Assembly (NCBI GenBank): GCA_944326035.1
Contig: CALVCS010000003.1
Span: 186,001 to 250,000, forward strand
Length of the DNA: 64,000 nucleotides
From: an uncultured Alistipes sp.
Lineage (GTDB): Bacteria; Bacteroidota; Bacteroidia; Bacteroidales; Rikenellaceae
Direction: 5' to 3'
Shown: positions 33,599-42,684 of the stretch, in pieces
Layout: the number at the start of each line of letters is the position of its first letter
Numbering within the stretch: the stretch's first letter is position 1
The notes under the pieces: model-generated
What the model was told of the DNA's origin: nothing
Databases searched by the model: none
The model's input: the letters and a program-made list of their open reading frames with translations, nothing else
Position numbers and translations under genes: made by a program

Positions 33599-33640
33599 AA
33601 GCGAGAAAAGCGGTTTAACCCTTTTCTCGCTTGGCTTTTA
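33599..33640 (+). terminator. Intrinsic terminator
   Basis: AAGCGAGAAAAG (33599-33610) pairs with CTTTTCTCGCTT (33621-33632), a 12-bp perfect stem with a 10-nt loop, and is followed by GGCTTTTAT. Confidence 0.8.
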
Positions 33641-33718
33641 TGGGTCGGGAGAGCTATAAAGAAAACGGTGAACAGAACACAAAAAAAGGAAAAAAGAACA
33701 TCTTTCAAAAAGATATAT

Positions 33719-33727
33719 TATCTTTGC
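33719..33727 (+). promoter_or_regulatory. Promoter -7 element for the PHP-domain gene
   Basis: TATCTTTGC is an exact -7 match 35 bp upstream of the first ATG, in an A-rich stretch. Confidence 0.65.
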
Positions 33728-33761
33728 CTCGACCGGAATATTAGCATTCGGGAAAGGAGGT

Positions 33762-34988
33762 ATGATGAAGTTGATAGGGCGCGTATTTCGTTATTTGTTA
33801 GGACTGGTTTTATTGGTGTTGCTGCTGGATGTGCTCAGTTATGTGGGCGTTCCGGTCTATCGGTTCGCTCCGGGCAGTTCGTTCGCCGGCGACAGTATCT
33901 ATAACCCGTATCGGGGGGTGGATCCGGCCAACTGGCGCAAAGCCAATTTCCATGCCCACCAACGCGAACGCAAATACGAAGCTTATACGACGGATCAGTT
34001 TTTTGACGCGTATCGCAAACAGCACTACGATATTATCGGTCTTTCGGACCATTGTTACCTGAATTATGCCCAGTCGGACCGAGCCGGCTTCATCCCGACG
34101 TATGAATTCGGCTGGGGACTCAACAAGGCCCATTTCCTGATGATGGGGGCCTCGTATGTGTCGTTGCGGGACTTCCCGTTGACGTTGATTCCTTCGCAGT
34201 TGCAGCATACGTTGCGTCGCTTGCATTCACAGGCCCGGTTGGTGGTGCTCAATCACCCCGGACAACTGCGTGTGGTCGATCATCGGGTCTATGAACGGCT
34301 CAGAGGATACGACCTGCTGGAGATCAATCCCGATAACGGAGCCGAAAATTCGTTGCCGTGTTGGGACCAGGCCCTGTCGTCCGGTATCTATGCCAATCTG
34401 ATTGCCGATGACGATGCGCATACGGTCTCGTTGCGCGGGAGTTTCTTCCAGCGCTGTTTTACGATGATCAATACCCCGGCGCTGGAGGAAGATCAGATCC
34501 TGTCGTCGTTGAGAAAGGGGCAGAGTTATGCGGTTCGGGTGACGCCGGAACTCAATCAACGTCCCGACCCGCATGCCGGGTTGCCGACGATCCGGGAGAT
34601 CGGGTTGAAGGAAGATGGGACCGTCTATGTGTCGTTGAGCGAACCGGCCCACGAGATTCACTTCGTGGGACAGAATGGTGAAATTCGCTCCGAGAGCCAG
34701 CATGTTGCAGAAGCCTCGTATCGCTTTACGCCGACCGATACCTACATTCGGGTAGAAGCGCGGTTCGATTCGGGGGCGGAGATCTTTACCAATCCGTTTG
34801 TGCGGACTTCGGGGATGCAACCCACCAATGTCTTCGTGCCGGATATTCATTGGCCCTTCACGATTTTGTTGAATCTGTTGTGGGTTCAGGTCGCGGTGGC
34901 CCTCTGTTTCCTGATCTCAATCCTGTGGAATTTGTGGCTGCGTAACTGGCGTCCCGGTTGGGCGTCGATCCCGTTGTGGCGTCGTTGA
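33762..34988 (+). CDS. Membrane-anchored PHP-domain metallo-phosphoesterase
   Basis: A 408-residue protein starting MMKLIGRVFRYLLGLVLLV, with an N-terminal transmembrane helix, a PHP-like metal-binding domain (NFHAHQ, GLSDHCYL, VVLNHPGQ, IADDDAH) that carries the dispersed His/Asp ligands of the family, and a C-terminal transmembrane helix (FTILLNLLWVQVAVALCFLISIL). PHP enzymes hydrolyse phosphoester bonds with two or three metal ions; here the domain should face the periplasm or cytoplasm depending on helix orientation, which I cannot decide. It has its own promoter and is separated from murE by a terminator. The substrate is unknown; a link to cell-wall or lipid phosphate metabolism is suggested only by location. 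Confidence 0.7.
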   Translation: MMKLIGRVFRYLLGLVLLVLLLDVLSYVGVPVYRFAPGSSFAGDSIYNPYRGVDPANWRKANFHAHQRERKYEAYTTDQFFDAYRKQHYDIIGLSDHCYLNYAQSDRAGFIPTYEFGWGLNKAHFLMMGASYVSLRDFPLTLIPSQLQHTLRRLHSQARLVVLNHPGQLRVVDHRVYERLRGYDLLEINPDNGAENSLPCWDQALSSGIYANLIADDDAHTVSLRGSFFQRCFTMINTPALEEDQILSSLRKGQSYAVRVTPELNQRPDPHAGLPTIREIGLKEDGTVYVSLSEPAHEIHFVGQNGEIRSESQHVAEASYRFTPTDTYIRVEARFDSGAEIFTNPFVRTSGMQPTNVFVPDIHWPFTILLNLLWVQVAVALCFLISILWNLWLRNWRPGWASIPLWRR

Positions 34989-35014
34989 TCGCTCCGAAAT
35001 AATCCTTACTATCC

Positions 35015-35052
35015 TCCCCCGAAGTGCTTTCCCCTGCGCTTCGGGGGATTTG
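35015..35052 (+). terminator. Intrinsic terminator before murE
   Basis: TCCCCCGAAG (35015-35024) pairs with CTTCGGGGGA (35039-35048) around a 14-nt loop, followed by TTTG. It ends the PHP-gene transcript. Confidence 0.7.
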
Positions 35053-35111
35053 CTGTGAATAAGATGTCAATTAAATGATCGGTTCGGAGGCACATCTTCC
35101 TCGACAATCTG

Positions 35112-35120
35112 TATCTTTGT
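35112..35120 (+). promoter_or_regulatory. murE promoter -7 element
   Basis: TATCTTTGT is an exact -7 match 23 bp upstream of the murE ATG. The second part of the dcw cluster therefore starts from its own promoter. Confidence 0.7.
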
Positions 35121-35122
35121 AA

Positions 35123-35139
35123 AATAGAAATTTTCTATT
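35123..35139 (+). promoter_or_regulatory. Hairpin abutting the murE start
   Basis: AATAGAA pairs with TTCTATT around a three-base ATT centre, a 7-bp stem that ends four bases before the ATG. It could modulate initiation of murE translation, or simply be the AT-rich start region common in this phylum. Confidence 0.35.
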
Positions 35140-35142
35140 CTC

Positions 35143-36597
35143 ATGTTAGCGAAACTTTTGCAGGACGTGGAAGTGCTTGAAGTCAAGGGAGATACTTCCG
35201 TGTCGGTGAGTGCCTTGGCGTTCGATTCCCGTCAGGTGGGGCCCGGAACGCTTTTTTTTGCTACCCGGGGAACCCGGGTCGACGGACACGACTATATCGA
35301 AGCGGCTGTGGCAAACGGCGCGTCGGCCGTGGTTTGTGAAACGCTTCCGGCCCAACAGACGCCAGGGGTGACGTATGTACGGGTGGCCGATTCGACCCAG
35401 GCGTTGGGTCTGATGGCCTCGAACTTTTACGACCGTCCGAGCCGCAAGCTCAAATTGGTCGGCGTAACCGGTACCAATGGCAAAACGACGACCGCCACGC
35501 TGTTATACGACCTGTTCCGAAAACTGGGGTATAAGGTGGGGCTGATCTCGACGGTGGTCTACCGGATCGACGATCGCCGGATCGATTCGACCCATACGAC
35601 ACCCGACAGCATCCGCCTGAACGAAATGTTGGCGGAGATGGTCGAAGTGGGTTGCGCCTATTGTTTCATGGAGGTCAGCTCCCATTCGTTGGTGCAGCAT
35701 CGAACCGCCGGATTGACGTTCGCGGGGGGCATGTTCAGCAACATCACCCACGATCACCTCGACTATCATAAAACATTTGCAGCCTATATCAAGGCCAAAA
35801 AGAGCTTTTTCGACGGATTGCCGCGCGGGGCGTTTGCCCTGACCAATCTCGACGACCGGAACGGCATGGTGATGGTCCAGAATACGAAAGCCGACGTGAA
35901 GACCTACTCCCTGAAGTCGTTTGCCGATTTCCGGTGTCGGATTGTGGAAATGCATTTCGATGGGATGTTGCTGAATCTCAACGATCGCGAAGTGTGGGTG
36001 AATTTCCTGGGACGCTTCAATGCCTATAACCTGACCTGTGTGTACGGGACGGCGGTGTTGTTAGGGGCCGATCGGGACGAGGTGTTGCGGATTTTGAGTG
36101 AGCTGCGTCCGGTGGACGGTCGTTTCGAAGCGATCCATTCGAAGGAGGGCGTGACGGCGATCGTGGATTATGCCCATACGCCCGATGCCTTGCAGAATGT
36201 GATCGATACGATCAATGAAATCCGCACGCCGGATCGCCACCTCTATGTGGTGGTGGGATGCGGCGGCAACCGCGATGCGACGAAACGGCCCGAGATGGCC
36301 CACATTGCGGCGTCGGGAGGCGATATGGCGATTTTGACTTCGGATAATCCCCGTCTGGAAGATCCCGAGGCGATCATCGAACAGATGAAGGCCGGCCTCG
36401 AACCGGGAGACCGATACCTGGCGATCACCAATCGTCGGGAAGCGATTCGGACGGCGGTGGCGTTGGCCCATCCGGGGGATATTATTCTGGTGGCCGGGAA
36501 AGGCCATGAAACGTATCAGGACGCCGGAGGAGTGAAAAGTCATTTCGATGACCGGGAAGAGGTGAGACAGGCGATGCACATAGAACCGATTGTCTAA
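35143..36597 (+). CDS. murE: UDP-MurNAc-tripeptide ligase (diaminopimelate-adding)
   Basis: A 484-residue Mur ligase that adds the third amino acid to UDP-MurNAc-Ala-Glu. The ATP-binding loop is GVTGTNGKTTTATL, the Mg/carbamylated-lysine region is near KAKKSF, and the substrate-selectivity motif TSDNPRLEDP at about residue 400 is of the DNPR type that selects meso-diaminopimelate. It begins at the first ATG after a consensus promoter. It is followed by the propeller gene after only 19 bp, with mraY beyond that. Confidence 0.97.
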   Translation: MLAKLLQDVEVLEVKGDTSVSVSALAFDSRQVGPGTLFFATRGTRVDGHDYIEAAVANGASAVVCETLPAQQTPGVTYVRVADSTQALGLMASNFYDRPSRKLKLVGVTGTNGKTTTATLLYDLFRKLGYKVGLISTVVYRIDDRRIDSTHTTPDSIRLNEMLAEMVEVGCAYCFMEVSSHSLVQHRTAGLTFAGGMFSNITHDHLDYHKTFAAYIKAKKSFFDGLPRGAFALTNLDDRNGMVMVQNTKADVKTYSLKSFADFRCRIVEMHFDGMLLNLNDREVWVNFLGRFNAYNLTCVYGTAVLLGADRDEVLRILSELRPVDGRFEAIHSKEGVTAIVDYAHTPDALQNVIDTINEIRTPDRHLYVVVGCGGNRDATKRPEMAHIAASGGDMAILTSDNPRLEDPEAIIEQMKAGLEPGDRYLAITNRREAIRTAVALAHPGDIILVAGKGHETYQDAGGVKSHFDDREEVRQAMHIEPIV

Positions 36598-36616
36598 CCC
36601 TTTAAACTATCCATCT

Positions 36617-38275
36617 ATGAAACGTCTCTTTTTATTAGGGTTAATCTTGTTGTTTGTTTCCGGAGGGGAAGTGATGGCGCAATCCGACAACGGAGCCGAA
36701 ACGGGGATGCAGGGAGGAGACGCGAACATGACGAGTAAGCTGATCTCAGTAGGTCGGAATTTGATCAACGGAGAGCCTTTGTCGGGCATCGCGTATGATT
36801 TCGGAGAACGGATCTATGATTTTTATATCGATTCGATCTCCCGGACGGCGACGGTGCAGTTGCGGGGAATGGCTCCGAACGGTAAATATTTGGCAGGTCA
36901 GGGTCAGTTGCTGCTCCTGGATTTGCAGGAAGACCGGGTGCGGTGGAGTCGCCCCATCATTTATCCTTATGGGCAGAGTGGAATTACCCAGGATGGTGAT
37001 TGTCTGCTCTATTACGATGGACGAGCGACATCTCGGCTGGCTATGATGGATGGTCATCCGCTCTGGAAAGCCCGTTATTCTTTCTGGTATGTAGACCTGG
37101 ATTCGACGCGGCGGTTTGGCTTGGGTTATCCACCTTCGGGGGTAGAGGCGGTTTCTTATGTCGATTTGAATACGGGAGAACGGGTCTGGAAACGTCGATT
37201 TCCTTATGAGCCATGGAACGATGTTTATCGCCTGAATGATACGACCTTATTGGTTTTTGCTTCCGGGCTGTATCAACTCTATGTGTCGACAGGGGAAGGG
37301 TGGAGCTATGTGGCTGCGACTTCCAAACTAAACGATCTGAAATGGAAGGAGTTGGTTAATGAATTGAATCTGAAAGGCTCGATTTTTTGGCGAAGTAGTG
37401 CGTTTCTGGGAAGTCCCATGAATCAGATTCGAGGTTTATGTTCGCAGCCTTTGATTACGGACGACCGGATCTATTTCAGTTGTGCCGATCGGATGGTAGC
37501 CCTGGATCGAAACGGTCAGCTGCAGTGGGAGTGGAAACTGCCTGAAAATATCGCCAGTTATTCCGATCTGTTTGCCTCCGATTCGGCCCTTTATTTGGTG
37601 GGAAGAGGGTTGGCGTTTCTGGCGGGACAAGTGATTACCTATGGGCGTCCGTTCTTTGCTGCGTACGATCCGCAGAACGGGAATCCGTTATTTTTCAATG
37701 TGATCGACCAGCGGAAATGCCAGATCCGGGCCATCCGACCTCTACAGGACAGTTTGGTGTTCGTGACGGAGGATCGGATCGATTGCCGGAGTTTGCAGGA
37801 CGGGCTCAGCGGTCGGGAGGTGCTGATCGATACGGCTCAATACGGCGAGATCATTCGGGATATCGATCCGGAACGTTTTTTTAAACGGGATCGCCAAACC
37901 AACCGATTTACCTATGTCGTGAGTTCGTTGGACTCCTGGGGGGTGTATACGACGAAAAATAAACTGCTGTTGTTGGACCAACAGCAACGTATCACTGAAG
38001 TGATGGAGCTCGATTCGTTGTATTATCTACGGGAAAAACGCGATAATCTGTCGTTGTTGCGACGGGACAGCACCACGTGTCTGGTGGATGACAATGGAAC
38101 GCTGCTGGCCGAGGTCGTGACCCGATTGGTGCCGATGTGGATTGGAAATCATTGGTTTATTGTGCGCCCGAACGGCCTGATGCGGATTGATCTTGAGGAG
38201 ATCTTCCGCCGTCGCTACCGACCGATGGACGGGGCTCCTGATCAATGGATGAGCCAGTGGATCCGGAAACCGTAA
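36617..38275 (+). CDS. Secreted PQQ-like beta-propeller protein embedded in the dcw cluster
   Basis: A 552-residue protein starting MKRLFLLGLILLFVSGGEV; the longer frame at 36590 starts inside the murE end. After the signal peptide (cleavage after VMAQ) there are repeated beta-blades with the PQQ/BamB-like pattern of a strand ending 'D..nG...W': LLDLQEDRVRWSRP, AMMDGHPLWKARY, SYVDLNTGERVWKRRF, MVALDRNGQLQWEWKLPE, AAYDPQNGNPLFF. I count about seven blades. The gene sits 19 bp after murE and 28 bp before mraY, so co-transcription with both essential enzymes is probable. Its base composition looks more AT-rich than that of its neighbours. I do not recognise the exact family; a periplasmic scaffold or sensor role is inference. 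Confidence 0.72.
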   Translation: MKRLFLLGLILLFVSGGEVMAQSDNGAETGMQGGDANMTSKLISVGRNLINGEPLSGIAYDFGERIYDFYIDSISRTATVQLRGMAPNGKYLAGQGQLLLLDLQEDRVRWSRPIIYPYGQSGITQDGDCLLYYDGRATSRLAMMDGHPLWKARYSFWYVDLDSTRRFGLGYPPSGVEAVSYVDLNTGERVWKRRFPYEPWNDVYRLNDTTLLVFASGLYQLYVSTGEGWSYVAATSKLNDLKWKELVNELNLKGSIFWRSSAFLGSPMNQIRGLCSQPLITDDRIYFSCADRMVALDRNGQLQWEWKLPENIASYSDLFASDSALYLVGRGLAFLAGQVITYGRPFFAAYDPQNGNPLFFNVIDQRKCQIRAIRPLQDSLVFVTEDRIDCRSLQDGLSGREVLIDTAQYGEIIRDIDPERFFKRDRQTNRFTYVVSSLDSWGVYTTKNKLLLLDQQQRITEVMELDSLYYLREKRDNLSLLRRDSTTCLVDDNGTLLAEVVTRLVPMWIGNHWFIVRPNGLMRIDLEEIFRRRYRPMDGAPDQWMSQWIRKP

Positions 38276-38303
38276 CGTTTACGTTCGTTAATCGATTCAA
38301 ATT

Positions 38304-39551
38304 ATGCTATATCTTTTACTGAAGTATCTGTCTCAACATTTTGATGTACCCGGTATCGGGATGTTCATGTCGTTGTCGTTCCGGGCGTCGATGGGGGTGA
38401 TTTTGGCCCTGGCGATCGGGATGATTTTCGGACGACGCATCATCCGTCTGCTGCAACGCCACCAGATCGGCGAAGAGGTGCGCAATCTCGGTCTCGAAGG
38501 CCAACTCCAAAAACGGGGAACCCCCACCATGGGCGGGTTGATTATCCTGGCGGCGATTCTGATTCCGATTTTGCTGTTCGGCGATCTGACTAACGTGTAT
38601 GTCTGGCTGATGATCATCTCGACCGTTTGGTTGGGGCTGATCGGTTTTCTGGACGATTACATTAAGGTGTTTCGGAAAAACAAGGAGGGACTCAAAGGCC
38701 GCTTCAAAGTGGTCGGCCAGATCGGTCTGGGAATTATCGTCGGGCTTGTGATGTGGATGAGTCCCGATATCGTCATCAAGGAGAAACAGGCAACCCGGGC
38801 TGAAGAGACCCACCTCGAATATGTGGACAACAACGGGGCCCGGAATGCGGTCTATATGGGTCCGGCGCAGAAAAGCAACAAGACGACGATTCCGTTTATC
38901 AAAGACAATGAGTTCGATTACCGTTGGTTGGTGCCGGGGGATGGGCCCACGAGTGAAAAACTCAGCTGGATCGTCTATGTGTTGGTGGCCATTCTGGTCA
39001 TTACGGCCGTCTCCAATGGGGCTAATCTGACCGATGGATTGGATGGGTTGGCGTCAGGGGTGTCGGCCTTTATTGTGATCGTGCTGGGGGTGTTGGCCTA
39101 CCTCTCCGGGAACGTCATCTATGCCGATTACCTCAATATTATGTATATCCCCACGAGTGGAGAGTTGGTGGTGTTTGCAACCATCTTCGCCGGGGCCTTG
39201 ATCGGGTTTCTGTGGTACAACTGTTACCCCGCCCAGGTGTTTATGGGCGATACGGGGTCGTTGGCCATCGGGGGAATCATCGCCGTGTTTGCCCTGCTGA
39301 TCCGCAAGGAGCTGCTCTTGCCGCTGCTGTGCGGGATTTTCCTGGTGGAAAGCCTGTCGGTGATTATTCAAGTGACCTATTTCAAATACACCAAACGTAA
39401 ATATGGCGAGGGCCGACGGGTCTTCTTGATGTCGCCCCTGCACCACCACTTCCAGAAAAAGGGCTATTTTGAATCGAAAATCGTCGTTCGGTTCTGGATC
39501 GTGCAGTTGTTGTTGGCCGCCATTACGTTGGTAACGCTTAAAATTCGATAA
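38304..39551 (+). CDS. mraY: Phospho-MurNAc-pentapeptide translocase MraY
   Basis: A 415-residue, about ten-helix membrane enzyme that makes lipid I from UDP-MurNAc-pentapeptide and undecaprenyl phosphate. The motifs [42 protein letters not shown] and [14 protein letters not shown] are present, with the catalytic aspartates and HHH motif of LHHHFQ. It has an insertion (about residues 158-205) rich in charged residues, expected for Bacteroidota MraY. It follows the propeller gene by 28 bp and precedes murD by 5 bp. Confidence 0.97.
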   Translation: MLYLLLKYLSQHFDVPGIGMFMSLSFRASMGVILALAIGMIFGRRIIRLLQRHQIGEEVRNLGLEGQLQKRGTPTMGGLIILAAILIPILLFGDLTNVYVWLMIISTVWLGLIGFLDDYIKVFRKNKEGLKGRFKVVGQIGLGIIVGLVMWMSPDIVIKEKQATRAEETHLEYVDNNGARNAVYMGPAQKSNKTTIPFIKDNEFDYRWLVPGDGPTSEKLSWIVYVLVAILVITAVSNGANLTDGLDGLASGVSAFIVIVLGVLAYLSGNVIYADYLNIMYIPTSGELVVFATIFAGALIGFLWYNCYPAQVFMGDTGSLAIGGIIAVFALLIRKELLLPLLCGIFLVESLSVIIQVTYFKYTKRKYGEGRRVFLMSPLHHHFQKKGYFESKIVVRFWIVQLLLAAITLVTLKIR

Positions 39552-39556
39552 TCGTC

Positions 39557-40897
39557 ATGGAAAGAATCGTCGTATTGGGAGGAGGCGAAAGCGGCTGCGG
39601 CTCGGCGGTATTGGCTCGGGTCAAAGGCCTGGATGTGTTCTTGTCCGACGCCGGACAGATCGCCCCCAAATATAAAGCGCTGCTCGAACAGTGGAAGGTC
39701 CCTTATGAAGAGGGAGGACATACGTCGGAGCGCATTTTGTCGGCCGATCGGGTGGTGAAAAGTCCTGGGATTCCGGAAAAGGCTCCGATGGTGAAGGCGA
39801 TCCGTGAAAAGGGCATTCCGGTGATTTCGGAGATCGAGTTTGCCGGGGCGTATACCGATGCGAAAACGATCTGCATCACGGGCAGCAACGGAAAAACCAC
39901 GACCACGACCCTGACCTACGAGATGCTCTCGCAGGCCGGTCTGAACGTGGGGTTGGCGGGGAATATCGGCGAAAGTTTCGCCTTGGCCGTGGCGACCCGT
40001 TCATACGATTGGTATGTGATCGAGCTGAGCAGTTTCCAGCTCGACGGGATGTACGATTTTCGGGCCGATATCGGGGTGTTGATGAACATCACGCCCGACC
40101 ATCTCGATCGGTACGACTACTGTTTTCAGAACTATATCGACAGCAAATTCCGCATTATTCAGAACCAGCGTCCCGAAGATCGGTTCATCTATTGCGCCGA
40201 CGATCCGGTGACGAAGGAGAATCTGGCCCGTCATCCGTTGATGATGCAGACGCTGCCGTTCGGAGTCTATACCGTGGACGGATGCAGTGCGACGTTGCAC
40301 GACGGAATGATCCATGCCGAGACCGATGGTCGTCGGTTGGATATCGCGGTGAGTGAATTGCCGCTGCTGGGGGTCCACAACCTATACAATGTCATGGCGG
40401 CCTCTCTGGCGGCTTTGTCGGTCGGGGTGGCGCCGGAAAGCATTGCGCGGACCTTGCGGACGTTTCGGGGCGTGGAACATCGGCTGGAACCCTGTGGTGA
40501 AATCAACGGGGTGTTGTATATCAACGACTCCAAGGCGACCAATGTCGACTCGGTGTTCTATGCCTTGGGGGGGATGACCCGTCCGGTGGTGTGGATTGCC
40601 GGGGGAACGGACAAGGGCAACGCCTATGACCGCCTCTATGCCTTGGCGGAAGAGAAGGTGAAGGCGTTGGTATGTATGGGCCTCGATAACGCCAAGTTGG
40701 TGCACAGTTTCACCGGTCGGGTACCGCGGATCTTCGATACGGCGTCGTTGGACGAGGCGATGCGGGCGGTGGCCGAGGTGGCGGAACCGGGCGATGTGGT
40801 GTTGTTGTCGCCGGCGTGTGCCAGTTTCGACCTGTTCAAGAATTACGAAGACCGGGGCCGGAAATTCAAGGTGGCCGTGGCGGCTCTGAAGGCATAA
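39557..40897 (+). CDS. murD: UDP-MurNAc-L-alanine:D-glutamate ligase
   Basis: A 446-residue Mur ligase adding D-glutamate. It starts MERIVVLGGGESGCGSAVLA (UDP-binding N-domain), has the ATP-binding ITGSNGKTTTTTLTYEM, the MurD-specific VIELSSFQLDG, a carbamylation region and the conserved YINDSKATN in the C-terminal domain. It lies 5 bp after mraY. About 490 bp without a gene separates it from ftsW. Confidence 0.96.
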   Translation: MERIVVLGGGESGCGSAVLARVKGLDVFLSDAGQIAPKYKALLEQWKVPYEEGGHTSERILSADRVVKSPGIPEKAPMVKAIREKGIPVISEIEFAGAYTDAKTICITGSNGKTTTTTLTYEMLSQAGLNVGLAGNIGESFALAVATRSYDWYVIELSSFQLDGMYDFRADIGVLMNITPDHLDRYDYCFQNYIDSKFRIIQNQRPEDRFIYCADDPVTKENLARHPLMMQTLPFGVYTVDGCSATLHDGMIHAETDGRRLDIAVSELPLLGVHNLYNVMAASLAALSVGVAPESIARTLRTFRGVEHRLEPCGEINGVLYINDSKATNVDSVFYALGGMTRPVVWIAGGTDKGNAYDRLYALAEEKVKALVCMGLDNAKLVHSFTGRVPRIFDTASLDEAMRAVAEVAEPGDVVLLSPACASFDLFKNYEDRGRKFKVAVAALKA

Positions 40898-41388
40898 ATC
40901 CGGATGGAGGAGGCCGTCGGGTCGGAATATGGGCGAGTCGGTTTGAACCGACTCGGACTTGAAAGAAGCGCACGGATACTTCATGGTCTGATGGGGACGT
41001 TCGGATGGAGGGCCTACCGTTGAGTGGAACGACCGTTCAGGGGCAAGGAAGCGTTTCTGCCGGGCGACCTATCTGGGGGGCCAGGAGGGATGGCTTTGAA
41101 AAGAGCCTCTCCGAAGCCGGGCCGGGCAACAGACGCGGGAACTGGAGGACCCAGGAACTGGAGGGCCCGGAAACAGAACTAAGGCGCAGGACCAAGGAAC
41201 ATGTCCCGGGACCAGGATTCAGGGACAGAACCGGTATCCGGGTCGGACGCTGAGGGCAGGCCGACCGCAGGGGCTCCGGCGGCAGCGTGGGGGAACACTC
41301 CGTAAGCGTGGTTCGCAGCGCGTGATCTATCATTGACAAGGCAAGGGGGAGGGATTCGAAATCCGTTCCTCCGATGATTTCAAAAAGC
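40898..41388. other. Repeat-bearing gap between murD and ftsW
   Basis: About 490 bp, purine-biased on the plus strand from about 41040. It contains an almost exact repeat AACTGGAGGACCC/AACTGGAGGGCCC (41140-41152, 41156-41168) set in a run of GGACC-, GGAAC-, CAGGAC-type 15-20 bp units to about 41240. The 82-residue plus frame at 41005 reads through these repeats and is not a credible gene. No promoter consensus before ftsW was found. Confidence 0.55.
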
Positions 41389-42678
41389 ATGAACGAACAG
41401 AACCCTTCGAAAGCGACTCAACCGCAGATCGGATTTTTCGATCGATTGTTTAGCGGCGATCGCGTATTGTGGATTATTATCGCTTTTCTGGCGGTTTTTT
41501 CCCTCTTGGTGGTCTACTCTTCGACCGCCTCGATGGCCTACCGGAAAGCGGGAGGCGATACGGCGCATTATTTCTTCTCACAGCTGAAATTCATCGTATT
41601 GGGGTTTCTGATCATGATCGCCGTACACCGGATCAATTACCAGCGGTATGTGCGTTTTACGGTCTTGTTGTTTTGGCTGGCCCTGGGAATGATGGCCCTG
41701 ACCTTCATCATCGGGGTGAACCTGAATAGTGCAGCCCGTTGGATTCGGGTGCCGCTGATCGGGGTGACGTTCCAACCGTCGGACTTTCTGCGGGTGACCC
41801 TGATCGCCTTACTGGCCCAACAACTGGCCAAACGCCAGAGCTATATCGACAAAATCCCGATCTTGCCCGCCTTGACTCCGGGCGGTTGGAGCCGAAATCC
41901 GAAGAAAAATATGGATATCCTGCGCTCGACCACGTTGCCGTTGCTGGGGCCGATTGTCGTTGCCTGTGCCGCCATCTTTGTCTCGAACTTCTCGACGGCC
42001 GCCATTACGTTCGGAACCTGCTGCGTCATGCTCTATATCGGTCGGGTACGCTTGCGGGAGTTGGGCCGATTGATCACCCTGGTGGTGGTGACGATGGTCG
42101 TGGCGGTCACGGTGATGTATATGTTCAACATCGGGCGTTCCCACACCTGGGTCAACCGATTGGGCCTGGGCGATGTCGTCAATCAGAGTGAACAGGTGCA
42201 GGCCCAAAGCGATGACGATAACCTGCAGAAAGAACAGGCAATGATCGCCATCGCCTCGGGACAGATCACCGGCAAAGGCCCCGGAAACAGTACCCAACGC
42301 TCCAACCTGCCTCACGCCTATTCCGATTTCGCCTATGCGTTCATTGTCGAAGAATATGGATTCATCGGGGCGGTGGGGATTTTATTTCTGTATCTTTGTA
42401 TTTTCTTCCGAGGAATCGTTATCTTTCAGCGTTGCGGGACGGCGCTGCCCAGCTTGCTGGTATTGGGGTTGAGTCTGATGATTACCCTGCAGGCGATCAG
42501 TAATATGATGGTCTCGGTGGGGTACTTCCCGGTTACGGGACAGACCCTGCCGTTGATCAGTCTGGGGGGGTCGTCGGTGATTTTTACCAGTTTGGCGCTG
42601 GGGATGATCTTGGGCATCAGTCGCCAGATGAAAGAACAGTCGCTGGACAGACCCAAGAACGAATCCTTATTAGAATAG
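41389..42678 (+). CDS. ftsW: Septal peptidoglycan glycosyltransferase FtsW (SEDS)
   Basis: A 429-residue SEDS-family protein with about ten transmembrane helices. It starts MNEQNPSKAT; an in-frame ATG five codons earlier (41374) cannot be excluded. Conserved SEDS segments include AIASGQITGKGPGNSTQRS, HAYSDFAYAFIVEEYGFIG and TGQTLPLISLGGSSV. FtsW polymerises lipid II at the septum with FtsI as partner. It lies 6 bp before murG and follows a 490-bp gap after murD, so this segment may start a separate transcript. Confidence 0.96.
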   Translation: MNEQNPSKATQPQIGFFDRLFSGDRVLWIIIAFLAVFSLLVVYSSTASMAYRKAGGDTAHYFFSQLKFIVLGFLIMIAVHRINYQRYVRFTVLLFWLALGMMALTFIIGVNLNSAARWIRVPLIGVTFQPSDFLRVTLIALLAQQLAKRQSYIDKIPILPALTPGGWSRNPKKNMDILRSTTLPLLGPIVVACAAIFVSNFSTAAITFGTCCVMLYIGRVRLRELGRLITLVVVTMVVAVTVMYMFNIGRSHTWVNRLGLGDVVNQSEQVQAQSDDDNLQKEQAMIAIASGQITGKGPGNSTQRSNLPHAYSDFAYAFIVEEYGFIGAVGILFLYLCIFFRGIVIFQRCGTALPSLLVLGLSLMITLQAISNMMVSVGYFPVTGQTLPLISLGGSSVIFTSLALGMILGISRQMKEQSLDRPKNESLLE

Positions 42679-42684
42679 GTCAAG

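Noticed and set aside
41005..41253. 82-residue plus frame before ftsW
   Set aside because: Encoded entirely within repeat-bearing DNA; Gly/Arg/Pro bias; no promoter or family match.
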